A DNA stretch of 13,968 bases from CAZMMV01 sp964567475 (lineage in GTDB: Bacteria > Bacillota > Clostridia > Tissierellales > Tissierellaceae), in the NCBI GenBank assembly GCA_964567475.1, contig CAZMMV010000045.1:1-13968 (forward strand), written 5' to 3'. The notes under the pieces were generated by a model. That model was not told the DNA's origin and did no database searches. It worked only from the letters and a program-made list of their open reading frames with translations. The stretch's first letter is position 1; every line of letters starts with the position of its first letter. The translations under genes were made by a program, and so were the position numbers. This document shows positions 1-7,405 of this stretch, piece after piece.

Positions 1-13
1 CTATATATCAATA

Positions 14-29
14 TATTGTATCTTATTGT
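14..29 (+). promoter_or_regulatory. Direct repeat TATTGT-N4-TATTGT, candidate GlnL-type operator
   Basis: Two identical hexamers TATTGT at 14-19 and 24-29 are spaced by 4 bases (10-bp period) and overlap the -35 region of the kinase promoter. As I recall, the B. subtilis GlnL target is TTTTGT-N4-TTTTGT, which has the same spacing and a one-base-different half-site. Autoregulation by the downstream response regulator is inferred. Confidence 0.4.
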
Positions 30-45
30 ATTTTTCTGATAAAAT
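16..45 (+). promoter_or_regulatory. Predicted sigma-A promoter of the kinase-regulator operon
   Basis: A -35-like TTGTAT at 16-21 and a -10 TAAAAT at 40-45 are separated by 18 bp. The -10 is preceded by TG one base upstream (37-38), an extended -10. Transcription would start near 52, giving a leader of about 58 bases before the preferred kinase start at 110. Read from sequence only. Confidence 0.55.
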
Positions 46-99
46 AGAATTGATTCAAATATCATATTAAATAGAAAATTATTTCAAAATGACAGGGTT

Positions 100-106
100 A
101 GGTGAT
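100..106 (+). promoter_or_regulatory. Ribosome binding site deciding the kinase start
   Basis: AGGTGAT at 100-106 lies just upstream of the ATG at 110. The in-frame ATG at 89 has no purine-rich site upstream. The shorter start is therefore preferred, removing seven residues from the longest possible reading. Confidence 0.6.
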
Positions 107-109
107 GTT

Positions 110-1375
110 ATGCGAAAAAATAAGGCTATTCTTATATCGTCTATAGCCGTAGGTGTATCTTCTCTTTTATATATTGATTTTTACATAGAAAATTTTAAAT
201 TTTCCTTTGCAGGGGTTATATTTCCACTGTTATTATTTATGTATTATGAGTTTCATCCTGTAATATTTGGAATTTTATCAGGTACTTTATTAATTTTTTT
301 TAGATTTATGTTTTATGGACTTTTTCAAGGGGTATTTCTTAAAAATATTCCTTGCCTTATACCAGAAAGTATTTTTTATATAGTTTATGGTATCTTATTT
401 TTTTGTATTAAGAAAAACAGTAAACTAATAACTCAGAATAGGATGTTTATAATAGCTTTAGTAAGTGATATTTTATCAAATATAGTAGAAAGTTATATTA
501 GAATAGGCAATACTTTATTTGATTCAGGTTGTGAAATGATAAAAGTGTTTTTTTTAGTAGCTTTATTAAGGGCTAGTTTAGTATGGCTAATTATAATGGC
601 ATATAAATATTATAAGTTATTTTTAGTAAAAGAAGAGCATGATAAAAGATATAAAAATTTATTAAAATTAATATCTCAATTAAAAACTGAAGTCTATTGG
701 ATGGAGAAAAATATGGTTCATATTGAAGAGGTAATGTCAAATGCCTATGAATTATATTATGATATTAATGAAAATCAGAATAGGGATCGTTGGGGAACGG
801 TGGCTTTGGAAATAGCTAAAGATGTTCATGAAATAAAAAAACAATATGGCTTAGTTATAAAAGGTATGGAGAGTATAATGGTAGATAAATTAAATAATAC
901 AGGCATGTATTATTTAGATCTTATGACTATACTAGTAGAAAGTTTGGAAAGAGAAATCAAAAGTCAAGGAAAAGACATCTTTATTAAATATTCTTTAGAA
1001 AAAAATTTTTATACAGAAAGACATTATTATCTTATGTCTATTTTAAGAAATATTGGAATAAATGCTATTGACTCTATTGAGAATAATGGAAATATAACCA
1101 TATCTCATACTATGGAAAAAGATAGGCATAAATTTATAGTTGAGGATTGTGGATGTGGTATTAGTGATGAAGACTTACCTTATATATTTTCTCCGGGCTA
1201 TTCAACTAAGATAGACTATGCAACAGGAGAAATTAGTAGAGGATTGGGTTTAACTCTTATAGAAAAACTTATTAAAGATGATTTAAAAGGTGATATATTT
1301 ATAAAATCAAAAGTTGGTATGGGGAGTAGCTTTATTATATCTATTCCAGTTAATGAATTGGAGGGTGATAAATAG
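110..1375 (+). CDS. glnK: GlnK/YcbA-like membrane sensor histidine kinase
   Basis: This is the sensor kinase of a two-component system, 421 residues from the preferred ATG at 110 (428 from 89). The first ~170 residues are hydrophobic, with about six membrane segments and no large extracytoplasmic loop, so the signal is probably sensed in or at the membrane. A coiled linker leads to the dimerisation helix with DVHEIKKQ, whose His240 is the likely phosphoacceptor. The ATPase domain has an N-box (N314, N318), G1 DCGCG (346-350), an IFSPGYSTK F-box (359-367) and GLGL (378-381), so it looks active. The HEIKK phosphoacceptor box and the YcbB-type partner match the GlnK (YcbA) family of B. subtilis, about the same length. 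The partner gene starts directly after the stop codon. A glutamine-related signal is inferred from context. Confidence 0.82.
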   Translation: MRKNKAILISSIAVGVSSLLYIDFYIENFKFSFAGVIFPLLLFMYYEFHPVIFGILSGTLLIFFRFMFYGLFQGVFLKNIPCLIPESIFYIVYGILFFCIKKNSKLITQNRMFIIALVSDILSNIVESYIRIGNTLFDSGCEMIKVFFLVALLRASLVWLIIMAYKYYKLFLVKEEHDKRYKNLLKLISQLKTEVYWMEKNMVHIEEVMSNAYELYYDINENQNRDRWGTVALEIAKDVHEIKKQYGLVIKGMESIMVDKLNNTGMYYLDLMTILVESLEREIKSQGKDIFIKYSLEKNFYTERHYYLMSILRNIGINAIDSIENNGNITISHTMEKDRHKFIVEDCGCGISDEDLPYIFSPGYSTKIDYATGEISRGLGLTLIEKLIKDDLKGDIFIKSKVGMGSSFIISIPVNELEGDK

Positions 1376-2218
1376 ATGAAGATCTTTATATTAGATGATG
1401 ATATAAATGTTATACGTATATTAAGAAAAATAATTAACGATAAAGAGTTGGGAGTTATAGTAGGAGAAGAAAAAGATGGGAAAAAGGGAATAGAAGAAAT
1501 TAGAAATACTTCTCCTGATATAGTTTTAATAGATTTGTTGATGCCACAAATAGATGGATTAAAAGTTATTAAGAAACTTAAAGAAGAAAATTTAAATATA
1601 GAATTTATAATGATATCACAAGTGTTTTCAAAAAAGATTGTTGAAAAGGCTTATAAATCTGGTGTGGAGTATTATATATATAAACCAATAAATGCAATAG
1701 AAATTGAAATGATAATCAGAAAGGTAACAGAAAGAATTGAGATAAACAGAACTATTTTAAAAATGCAAGAGATATTTAATAATAAACCTGAAAACAAAAT
1801 ATTAAAGTTGGAAAAGCAATATGAACAGTGCATCAACAATAAGCTAATAGAATTAGGAATTATTAGTGAAAAGGGTAGTAGTGATATAATAAAAATTGCT
1901 CAATACATAATAAATAATAATATAGATTCAAACGATATAACTATTCGAGGCTTATGTGAACAATTTACTGATAATCCAAAATCAATGGAACAAAGAATGA
2001 GGAGAGCGATTTCTATATCTATGACAAATATTGCAAATTTAGGTATTGAAGACTATATGAATGAAATATTCTTGAAGTATTCTAATAGTTTATTTGATTT
2101 TGAACAAATTCGTAGAGAAATGGAATATATAAGGGGAAAAGTTGATAGAGGAGGATCATCTAATATAAAAAAATTCTTAGTAGGCTTGGTTACATCTTGT
2201 GAATATTTAGACAATTGA
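1376..2218 (+). CDS. glnL: GlnL/YcbB-like response regulator
   Basis: This is a DNA-binding response regulator of 280 residues. The receiver domain (1-120) has the acidic cluster D7-D9, phosphoacceptor D53 in LIDLLMPQIDG, S81 and K103, so all key residues are present. A short linker leads to a C-terminal domain (about 150-255) carrying PKSMEQRMRRAISISM, typical of the YcbB family, whose helical core recalls the Spo0A effector domain. The ATG abuts the kinase stop (TAG then ATG), and its ribosome site GGAGGGTGAT lies inside the kinase end, so the two are co-translated. The B. subtilis orthologue activates a glutaminase and a glutamine transporter. Here only the transporter is adjacent, with no glutaminase gene in the window. 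Confidence 0.85.
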   Translation: MKIFILDDDINVIRILRKIINDKELGVIVGEEKDGKKGIEEIRNTSPDIVLIDLLMPQIDGLKVIKKLKEENLNIEFIMISQVFSKKIVEKAYKSGVEYYIYKPINAIEIEMIIRKVTERIEINRTILKMQEIFNNKPENKILKLEKQYEQCINNKLIELGIISEKGSSDIIKIAQYIINNNIDSNDITIRGLCEQFTDNPKSMEQRMRRAISISMTNIANLGIEDYMNEIFLKYSNSLFDFEQIRREMEYIRGKVDRGGSSNIKKFLVGLVTSCEYLDN

Positions 2219-2224
2219 AAATTT

Positions 2225-2249
2225 TCTTGTACTTCTTGAGGTTTTTTGA
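2225..2249 (+). promoter_or_regulatory. Triple phased repeat before the symporter, candidate GlnL operator
   Basis: TCTTGT (2225-2230), TCTTGA (2234-2239) and TTTTGA (2244-2249) are spaced by 3 and 4 bases, so all lie on one DNA face. The last two sit in near-identical 10-base units TTCTTGAGGT and TTTTTGAGGT. The 6+4 spacing equals that of the kinase upstream repeat. The block overlaps the predicted -35 region, as expected for an activator contacting RNA polymerase. Binding is inferred. Confidence 0.45.
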
Positions 2250-2266
2250 GGTCCATACTATATACT
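2237..2266 (+). promoter_or_regulatory. Predicted symporter promoter
   Basis: TATACT at 2261-2266 is a good -10. The best -35 is the weak TTGAGG at 2237-2242 with an 18-bp spacer. A weak -35 covered by direct repeats fits an activator-dependent promoter. The symporter may also be read from the kinase promoter, because I see no terminator between 2218 and 2297. Confidence 0.45.
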
Positions 2267-2296
2267 TACATTAAATAGATAAGGAGGTATATATTT

Positions 2297-3658
2297 ATGG
2301 ATTTTTTTATTAGTCTTAACAAGAGTGTCAATAATTTTGTTTGGGGACCGGTAATGATGGTTTTATTAGTAGGTACCGGTATATATTTAACTGTTCGTAC
2401 TAACTTTATGCCTTTTAGAAAGTTAGGATATGTTTTGAAAAGTACATTATTTAAGATGTTTGATAAAGAGCAGGTTGGGGAAGGGCAAGTTACATCTTTC
2501 CAAGCTGTTGCAACTGCTTTAGCTGCTACAGTAGGTACAGGAAATATTGCTGGGGTTGCTACAGCTATAGCTATTGGGGGACCAGGTGCTATATTTTGGA
2601 TGTGGCTTTCAGCTTTATTTGGAATGGCAACAAAGTTTGCAGAGGTTGTACTAAGTATTGAGTATAGAGAGAAAACAGATGATGGAAGATTTCTAGGTGG
2701 TCCTATGTATTATATTTCTAAAGGACTTAATGCAAAATGGTTAGCTTATATATTTGCAGGATTTGCATCTATTGCAGCTTTTGGTATTGGAAATATGCTT
2801 CAATCTAATTCTGTTGCTGCATCTTTAAAGGTTAGCTTTGGAATTAACGAATGGGTTACCGGAATTGTTATAGCAGTATTAGCTGCTTTAGTTATGTTTG
2901 GTGGACTTAAAAGAATTGTTACTGTAACGTCCACATTAGTACCAATAATGGCTGCATTTTATATTTTAGGTGGATTATTTGTATTGATTAGGAATGCAGC
3001 TCATATTCCAGAAGCCTTTGGATTGATATTTAGTAGTGCTTTTTCAGGTACAGCTGCAGCAGGAGGATTTGTAGGTTCTACTATGCAAATGGCAGCAAGA
3101 TCAGGAATAGCACGGGGAATATTTTCAAATGAAGCAGGTCTTGGTAGTGCTCCTATAGCTCATGCGGCTGCAACTACAGATCACCCTGTACGTCAAGGAT
3201 TATGGGGAATTTTTGAAGTATTTATGGATACTGGTGTTATATGTACTATGACAGCATTATCAATTATGGTAACAGGTGTTTGGAACACTGGAGAGACTGG
3301 TTCTGCTTTGACTACAATGGCATTTGAACAGTCAATACCTGTAGTTGGTGGATATGTTATTTCTATAGGAATATTGTTATTTGCTTTTTCAACCTTGTTA
3401 AGCTGGTCATATTATGGAGAACGTTCTGCAGAGTTTATATTTGGACCAAAGGTAATTCTTCCTTATAGGATTATTTGGATACCATTCTTAGTTATAGGTG
3501 CAATAGGTGGGCTAGAAGAACTTTGGGATATTGCAGATACATTAAATGGACTTATGGCCATTCCAAACTTAATAGGAATTTTAGGACTAAGTGGAGTTGT
3601 TTTTAGATTAACTAAAGAATTTTTCTCAACAAAATATGTTGAGGAATTGGAAGACTAG
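2297..3658 (+). CDS. AGCS-family sodium:alanine/glutamine symporter
   Basis: This integral membrane protein of 453 residues imports a small neutral amino acid with sodium. Family hallmarks are TGNIAGVATA (81-90), GGPGAIFWMW (94-103), GGPMYY (134-139), GIFSNEAGLGSAPIAHA (274-290), SYYGERSAE (371-379) and DTLNGLMAIPNL (414-425). The length is normal for the family (AlsT, GlnT, YrbD, AgcS). AAGGAGG at 2281-2287 lies 9 bases before the ATG. It follows a GlnK/GlnL-like system, which in B. subtilis activates the GlnT symporter of this family, so glutamine is the favoured substrate. Alanine or glycine cannot be excluded from sequence. A strong hairpin downstream closes the unit. Confidence 0.92.
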   Translation: MDFFISLNKSVNNFVWGPVMMVLLVGTGIYLTVRTNFMPFRKLGYVLKSTLFKMFDKEQVGEGQVTSFQAVATALAATVGTGNIAGVATAIAIGGPGAIFWMWLSALFGMATKFAEVVLSIEYREKTDDGRFLGGPMYYISKGLNAKWLAYIFAGFASIAAFGIGNMLQSNSVAASLKVSFGINEWVTGIVIAVLAALVMFGGLKRIVTVTSTLVPIMAAFYILGGLFVLIRNAAHIPEAFGLIFSSAFSGTAAAGGFVGSTMQMAARSGIARGIFSNEAGLGSAPIAHAAATTDHPVRQGLWGIFEVFMDTGVICTMTALSIMVTGVWNTGETGSALTTMAFEQSIPVVGGYVISIGILLFAFSTLLSWSYYGERSAEFIFGPKVILPYRIIWIPFLVIGAIGGLEELWDIADTLNGLMAIPNLIGILGLSGVVFRLTKEFFSTKYVEELED

Positions 3659-3728
3659 AATATAAAATTAAAGATAGAATTACAATATGGATTTAAAGAA
3701 GTATTGATAAATATATAAATATAATAGT

Positions 3729-3761
3729 AAATAGCCTGATGGATTGCCCATCAGGCTATTT
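3729..3761 (+). terminator. Intrinsic terminator after the symporter
   Basis: A perfect 14-bp stem, AAATAGCCTGATGG (3729-3742) with CCATCAGGCTATTT (3748-3761), encloses a 5-base loop. The T tract is short and interrupted (it ends ATTTATG), but the stem is stable. It separates the symporter from msrB. Confidence 0.8.
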
Positions 3762-3768
3762 ATGAATA

Positions 3769-3796
3769 TTGATGTTGTATAGGGGATTGGTATTAT
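3769..3796 (+). promoter_or_regulatory. Candidate distal msrB promoter
   Basis: TTGATG (3769-3774) and TATTAT (3791-3796) are 16 bp apart. The -10 carries an extended TG (3788-3789). It lies just downstream of the terminator. It is one of two possible promoters for the msrB unit. Confidence 0.35.
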
Positions 3797-3812
3797 AAGC
3801 CTATAGATTAGA

Positions 3813-3841
3813 TTGTAAATTTATATAGGATAACATATAAT
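3813..3841 (+). promoter_or_regulatory. Candidate proximal msrB promoter
   Basis: TTGTAA (3813-3818) and a consensus TATAAT (3836-3841) have the ideal 17-bp spacer. Transcription would start near 3848, about 54 bases before the msrB ATG. It is the better of the two candidates. Confidence 0.55.
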
Positions 3842-3901
3842 AGTTTATATTATATTTATTTTTACTTAAAAAGGGTAATGATATATACGAGGTGAAATAA
3901 T

Positions 3902-4348
3902 ATGAATAAGAAATATAAAAAACCAAGCAAAGAAGAACTTAAGGAAAAATTAAATCCTATAGCATATAATGTAACTCAAGAAAATGCTACTGAACCACCA
4001 TTTTCTCATGAGTATGATAGTTTGTTTGAAGAGGGTATATATGTGGATATAGTTAGTGGAGAAGTTTTATTTTCTTCTAATGATAAATTTGATGCAGGAT
4101 GTGGTTGGCCTAGTTTTACAAAACCCTTAGATAAAGAAACTATAGTTGAAAAAAAAGATATGAGCCATGGGATGATAAGGATAGAAGTAAGAAGCAATGA
4201 AGGTGATTCTCATCTGGGTCATGTATTTAATGATGGACCAAAAGACCAGGGCGGTCTTAGATATTGTATCAATGGAACTTCTCTAAGATTTATAAAAAAG
4301 GAAGATATGGAGAAAGAAGGTTATGGAGAGTTTTTAAATTTATTTTAG
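3902..4348 (+). CDS. msrB: Peptide-methionine (R)-S-oxide reductase MsrB
   Basis: It reduces methionine-R-sulfoxide in oxidised cytoplasmic proteins. At 148 residues it is a stand-alone MsrB. The conserved core shows GCGWPSFTKP (66-75), RSNEGDSHLGHVFNDGP (97-113) and LRYCINGTSLRF (119-130). C122 is the catalytic cysteine, H104 and H107 are the active-site histidines, and C67 in CGWPSF is the likely resolving cysteine. The two CxxC zinc motifs of the E. coli-type enzyme are absent (YVDIVSGEVLFSS occupies the first site), so this is the zinc-free form. GAGGTGA precedes the ATG by a normal distance. It leads a short operon with two unknown genes and has no msrA beside it. Confidence 0.95.
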   Translation: MNKKYKKPSKEELKEKLNPIAYNVTQENATEPPFSHEYDSLFEEGIYVDIVSGEVLFSSNDKFDAGCGWPSFTKPLDKETIVEKKDMSHGMIRIEVRSNEGDSHLGHVFNDGPKDQGGLRYCINGTSLRFIKKEDMEKEGYGEFLNLF

Positions 4349-4360
4349 GGGAGGGAAATA

Positions 4361-5674
4361 ATGAAGTTTATAAAAGTTAAAGCATACATGATAGCAAAGA
4401 AAATGAAACATAATAGAAGAGAATTGATAATATCTCAAAAAGGTAAATACTTAATAATGATTTTATATATATCAATTATTTTATTGTCTTCTCTTTTATT
4501 TAATACACCTATTGAAATAATAATGGGAATGAAAAAGATTGTTTTATCACCTAGTATACTTTTAACAGATTATATGGAACTTGCTAATATAGGAGCAGCC
4601 TTATTTAATAGTGGATTAATAATGTTAATTGCCATGGGAATTGCAAAACTTAATAATGTACATATGAGTGGTCCTATTGTAGCCACAATATTTACTATAG
4701 GTGGGTTTGGATTATTTGGCAAGAATGTTTATAATATATGGTCCATATTTCTTGGTGTCTATTTATTTTCATTAACACAGACAGATGATTTTAATAGATA
4801 TATTGTAATTGCATTTTTTGGTACAGCTCTTGGACCTTTAGTTAGTCAAATTAGTTTTGGATTTGACTTTAGTCCCTTAGTAGGTATTATTTTAGGTAAT
4901 TTAGCTGGTATATTGGGAGGGCTAGTTTTACCTGCCTTGGCCAATCATTTTGTTAGTTTTCATCAGGGGTTTAACCTTTATAATGTAGGATTTACTGCAG
5001 GTATTATAGGTACATTTTTTATGTCTATGCTTAGGGCTTTTGGATTTGAAAACAATTCTACTGTAATATTATCTCAAGGAAATAATCGAATATTAGGAAT
5101 CTATTTTGGTATATTTTTTGCATCTATGATTATAGTTGGATGGATATTAAACGGAAGAAATATTAAAAGGTATAAAAGATTGATTGCTAGTTCAGGAAGG
5201 CTAGTATCAGATTTTATAACTATGTATGGATTTGGCTTAAGTCTTATAAATATGGGTATATTGGGAGTAGGAGCAATTTTATATATAATGCTAGTTAAGG
5301 GACAATTAAATGGAGTTACTATGGGTGCAGTTTTTACTGTAGTTGGATTTGGTGCTTTTGGAAAGCATATAAGAAATACTATTCCTATAGTTATTGGGGT
5401 ATATCTTGCGTCATTGCTTAAGGTATGGGATACTAACTCTGTAAGTATAATTTTAGCAGCATTGTTTGGAACTACGTTAGCTCCTATTTCGGGAACTTTT
5501 GGTTGGAAATTTGGAATTTTAGCAGGATTTTTACATTGTTCTGTGGTTATGAATATAGGATATTTACATGGTGGAATGAATTTATACAATAATGGTTTTG
5601 CTGGTGGCCTGGTTGCTGCTGTATTAGTCCCTATAATTGAAAGTTTTAGAAAGGAAAATGATTATGAAATATGA
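4361..5674 (+). CDS. DUF1576-family membrane protein with internal duplication
   Basis: This very hydrophobic protein of 437 residues is of unknown function, and I place it in DUF1576 by its repeated blocks. After a basic N-terminus and a first membrane segment (about 29-47), two homologous halves follow, roughly 68-227 and 282-429. Matching blocks are GPIVATIFTIGGFGLFGKN (104-122) with GVTMGAVFTVVGFGAFGKH (318-336), FFGTALGP with LFGTTLAP, and HQGFNLYNVGFTAG (201-214) with HGGMNLYNNGFAGG (403-416). A linker with basic residues (264-280) joins them. Duplicated membrane halves with glycine-rich signatures are typical of transporters or channels, so a transport role is inferred, substrate unknown. 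It starts 12 bases after msrB with a GGGGAGGG ribosome site and overlaps the next gene by 11 bases, so the three genes are probably one transcript. Confidence 0.8.
   Translation: MKFIKVKAYMIAKKMKHNRRELIISQKGKYLIMILYISIILLSSLLFNTPIEIIMGMKKIVLSPSILLTDYMELANIGAALFNSGLIMLIAMGIAKLNNVHMSGPIVATIFTIGGFGLFGKNVYNIWSIFLGVYLFSLTQTDDFNRYIVIAFFGTALGPLVSQISFGFDFSPLVGIILGNLAGILGGLVLPALANHFVSFHQGFNLYNVGFTAGIIGTFFMSMLRAFGFENNSTVILSQGNNRILGIYFGIFFASMIIVGWILNGRNIKRYKRLIASSGRLVSDFITMYGFGLSLINMGILGVGAILYIMLVKGQLNGVTMGAVFTVVGFGAFGKHIRNTIPIVIGVYLASLLKVWDTNSVSIILAALFGTTLAPISGTFGWKFGILAGFLHCSVVMNIGYLHGGMNLYNNGFAGGLVAAVLVPIIESFRKENDYEI
5651..5655 (+). promoter_or_regulatory. Ribosome binding site deciding the start of the small overlapping gene
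   Basis: AAGGA at 5651-5655 is 8 bases from the ATG at 5664 but only 2 from the ATG at 5658 and downstream of the TTG at 5637. The start at 5664 is preferred. The site lies inside the DUF1576 gene, giving translational coupling. Confidence 0.55.
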
Positions 5675-6011
5675 AAGAGAAAAATTAATAAAAATTATGA
5701 ATGAATTAGTTAATTTTTGCCTTAGGATTAATATGAAAGATCTTGATATTAACTTTAGTTCCCATGATAATATAGGACAAATTACTGTAGAAGGTTATTG
5801 TAGCAATCCACCTCTAGAGAGATTGAAAGACTTAGAATATATTTTAAATTCACCTAGACAAGAAGAACTTGAAGAATATTATTGGAATTTAGTAGGGGAT
5901 GGTCATGGACATCAGGAGCTAGAAATGGTAGGTACACTGGTAGATGCTGGTAGTATAGGCTATGAGGATAATATTTTAAAGATATCAATTTCTAGAAATC
6001 AAAAACATTAA
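5664..6011 (+). CDS. Small acidic protein of unknown function, coupled to DUF1576
   Basis: I do not recognise this 115-residue protein. It has no signal peptide or membrane segment and is rich in acidic residues and leucine, so it is probably cytoplasmic. It begins with a helix-prone stretch (EREKLIKIMNELVNFCLRI). A beta-prone segment follows (DNIGQITVEGY), then an acidic helical region, then a conserved-looking GDGHGHQELEMVGTL patch that could bind a metal or ligand. The ATG at 5664 overlaps the DUF1576 end by 11 bases. Two longer starts (TTG 5637, ATG 5658) are less well placed relative to AAGGA. Tight coupling suggests a soluble partner or regulator of the membrane protein, which is inference. 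A terminator follows within 40 bases. Confidence 0.75.
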   Translation: MKYEREKLIKIMNELVNFCLRINMKDLDINFSSHDNIGQITVEGYCSNPPLERLKDLEYILNSPRQEELEEYYWNLVGDGHGHQELEMVGTLVDAGSIGYEDNILKISISRNQKH

Positions 6012-6041
6012 ATAAAGCATAAGGAATTATTGAATATTAAT

Positions 6042-6075
6042 AAAAATAGGAGGATTAAATTAACTCCTGTTTTTT
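6042..6075 (+). terminator. Intrinsic terminator after the msrB-DUF1576 unit
   Basis: AGGAG (6048-6052) pairs with CTCCT (6064-6068). The stem can extend outward through a U-G pair and an A tract (6042-6046) opposite the T tract (6070-6074). The loop is 11 bases and six Ts follow. It is moderate in strength but well placed. Confidence 0.6.
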
Positions 6076-6096
6076 ATTGCAATTTTTCTTAAAAGA

Positions 6097-6127
6097 TTGT
6101 CTATAGTAGCTGAATTTATGATAAAAT
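6097..6127 (+). promoter_or_regulatory. Possible promoter of the ATP-grasp operon
   Basis: TTGTCT at 6097-6102 is followed by an A-rich -10 region. GATAAA at 6120-6125 gives a 17-bp spacer and TAAAAT at 6122-6127 gives 19. It lies between the terminator and the ATG at 6190, where a promoter is expected, but neither pairing is ideal. Confidence 0.35.
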
Positions 6128-6189
6128 AAGGCTCGAAGGATAATATATAAAATTAAAAGCTAATCTCATTTTTAAGGAGTGAAATAATA

Positions 6190-7377
6190 ATGAAAAATAA
6201 AGCAGTAGTTTTAGGAGTTAATTATTATATTGGTCTTAGTATTATTAGATGTTTAGGAATACATGGTATACCAGTTGTGGCAGTGGATTATGAAGAAAAA
6301 GGTGCTTACGGATTTTCTTCTAAATATTTATCTGAAAAGATAATAGGACCAAACTGTAAGACTGATCCAGAGGGACTTTTAAATTTATTGGTAGAGTATG
6401 GTAAGAAACAGGAAAAGCCACCAGTTTTGTTTCCTTCTGCTGACGGTTATGTTGAGTTTATAGACAAGTATCTACATATATTAAAAAAATATTATTTAAT
6501 TAATCAGCTAGAACAAGGTTTGTTTACTGAGGTTGTAAACAAGGAAACACTACATTTATTAGCAAAAAAATATGGTATGCCTGTACCTGAAACTTTAGAA
6601 GTTGATGAAGAAAATTTCGAAGAAAAAGTAAGGGAAAAGATTAAATTTCCTTGTTTAGTAAAACCTACAGACTCTCCTTCTTTTGTATCTCATTTTAGAA
6701 AGAAATTATTTGAAGTGGCAAATATGGAAGAATTAAAAGATGCTATAAATCAATCAAAGGATGCAGGTTTAGGGGTAATAGTTCAAAGGATTATTCCAGG
6801 TTTTGATGATCATATGTATACTTTTGATGCATATATAAATCAAGAAGGAAAAGTGAGTCATTGGATGACTTGTCAAAAGTTAAGACAATTTCCTATAAAT
6901 TATGGAGCTTCTGTATATACTATACAGAGAAATGTTCCTGAATTATATGATATAGGAAGTAAGTTTTTAGAAGATATAGGTTTTAAAGGATTTGCAGAAA
7001 TAGAATTTAAAAAAGATGAAAATAGTGGACAATATTATATGATAGAGATAAATGCTAGAACAACAAATTTAAATAGTATGCTGTATAAAGCAGGGATAAA
7101 TATGCCTTATCTTGCTTATAGTGAATTAACTGATACTTTGCCAAGTCCTTATGCCATAGAAAAGGATACAAATATAGCTTTTTGCTATGCATATGAGGAC
7201 ATATTAGCAATTAGAAATTATATAAAAACTGATCAATTGAAATTAAAAGATATTATAAAAACTTATAATAGACCTAAGGCTTATGCAATCTGGGATATAA
7301 AGGACATGAAGCCAGCTTTTGTATTTTTAGGAAGTAAAATAAAGAGAGTTTTTGAAAAAATATTTAAGATAAAATAG
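6190..7377 (+). CDS. ATP-grasp carboxylate-amine ligase, D-aspartate-ligase-like
   Basis: This predicted soluble ligase of 395 residues joins a carboxylate to an amine through an acyl phosphate. It has a Rossmann-like pre-ATP-grasp domain (VVLGVNYYIGLSIIR, 6-20, with VVAVD at 29-33). The ATP-grasp fold follows, with K118 in VNKETLHLLAKKYGMPVP, K158 in FPCLVKPTDS, the hinge VIVQRIIPG (196-204) and metal-binding YYMIEINARTTN (282-293; E286, N288). A C-terminal extension of about 80 residues ends in a basic tail (KIKRVFEKIFKIK), possibly for membrane or nucleic-acid contact. The general plan resembles D-aspartate ligases of the peptidoglycan cross-bridge and unassigned carboxylate-amine ligases. 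AAGGAG lies close upstream of the ATG. A MurE-like ligase and a racemase follow, which favours cell-wall or amino-acid-polymer chemistry. The exact substrates are unknown. Confidence 0.82.
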   Translation: MKNKAVVLGVNYYIGLSIIRCLGIHGIPVVAVDYEEKGAYGFSSKYLSEKIIGPNCKTDPEGLLNLLVEYGKKQEKPPVLFPSADGYVEFIDKYLHILKKYYLINQLEQGLFTEVVNKETLHLLAKKYGMPVPETLEVDEENFEEKVREKIKFPCLVKPTDSPSFVSHFRKKLFEVANMEELKDAINQSKDAGLGVIVQRIIPGFDDHMYTFDAYINQEGKVSHWMTCQKLRQFPINYGASVYTIQRNVPELYDIGSKFLEDIGFKGFAEIEFKKDENSGQYYMIEINARTTNLNSMLYKAGINMPYLAYSELTDTLPSPYAIEKDTNIAFCYAYEDILAIRNYIKTDQLKLKDIIKTYNRPKAYAIWDIKDMKPAFVFLGSKIKRVFEKIFKIK

Positions 7378-7405
7378 ATTTATTTACAAGAGAGGAGACT
7401 TTTAC

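Noticed and set aside
89..109. Longer start of the histidine kinase at ATG 89
   Set aside because: No ribosome site precedes it, while AGGTGAT precedes the ATG at 110.
2233..2252. Possible terminator between the regulator and the symporter
   Set aside because: The repeated TTGAGGT blocks are direct, not inverted, so they cannot form a hairpin.
2053..2256. Antisense open frame over the response regulator end
   Set aside because: Shadow of the regulator gene with low-complexity predicted protein.
3778..3805. TATAGG...CCTATA inverted repeat upstream of msrB
   Set aside because: Only 6 bp with a long loop in AT-rich sequence; likely chance.
5101..5589. Antisense open frame of 162 codons inside the DUF1576 gene
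   Set aside because: It lies wholly under a convincing gene, has no ribosome site or recognisable domain, and reflects the codon bias of the sense strand.
5637..5663. TTG start at 5637 or ATG at 5658 for the small overlapping gene
   Set aside because: AAGGA at 5651 is correctly spaced only for the ATG at 5664.
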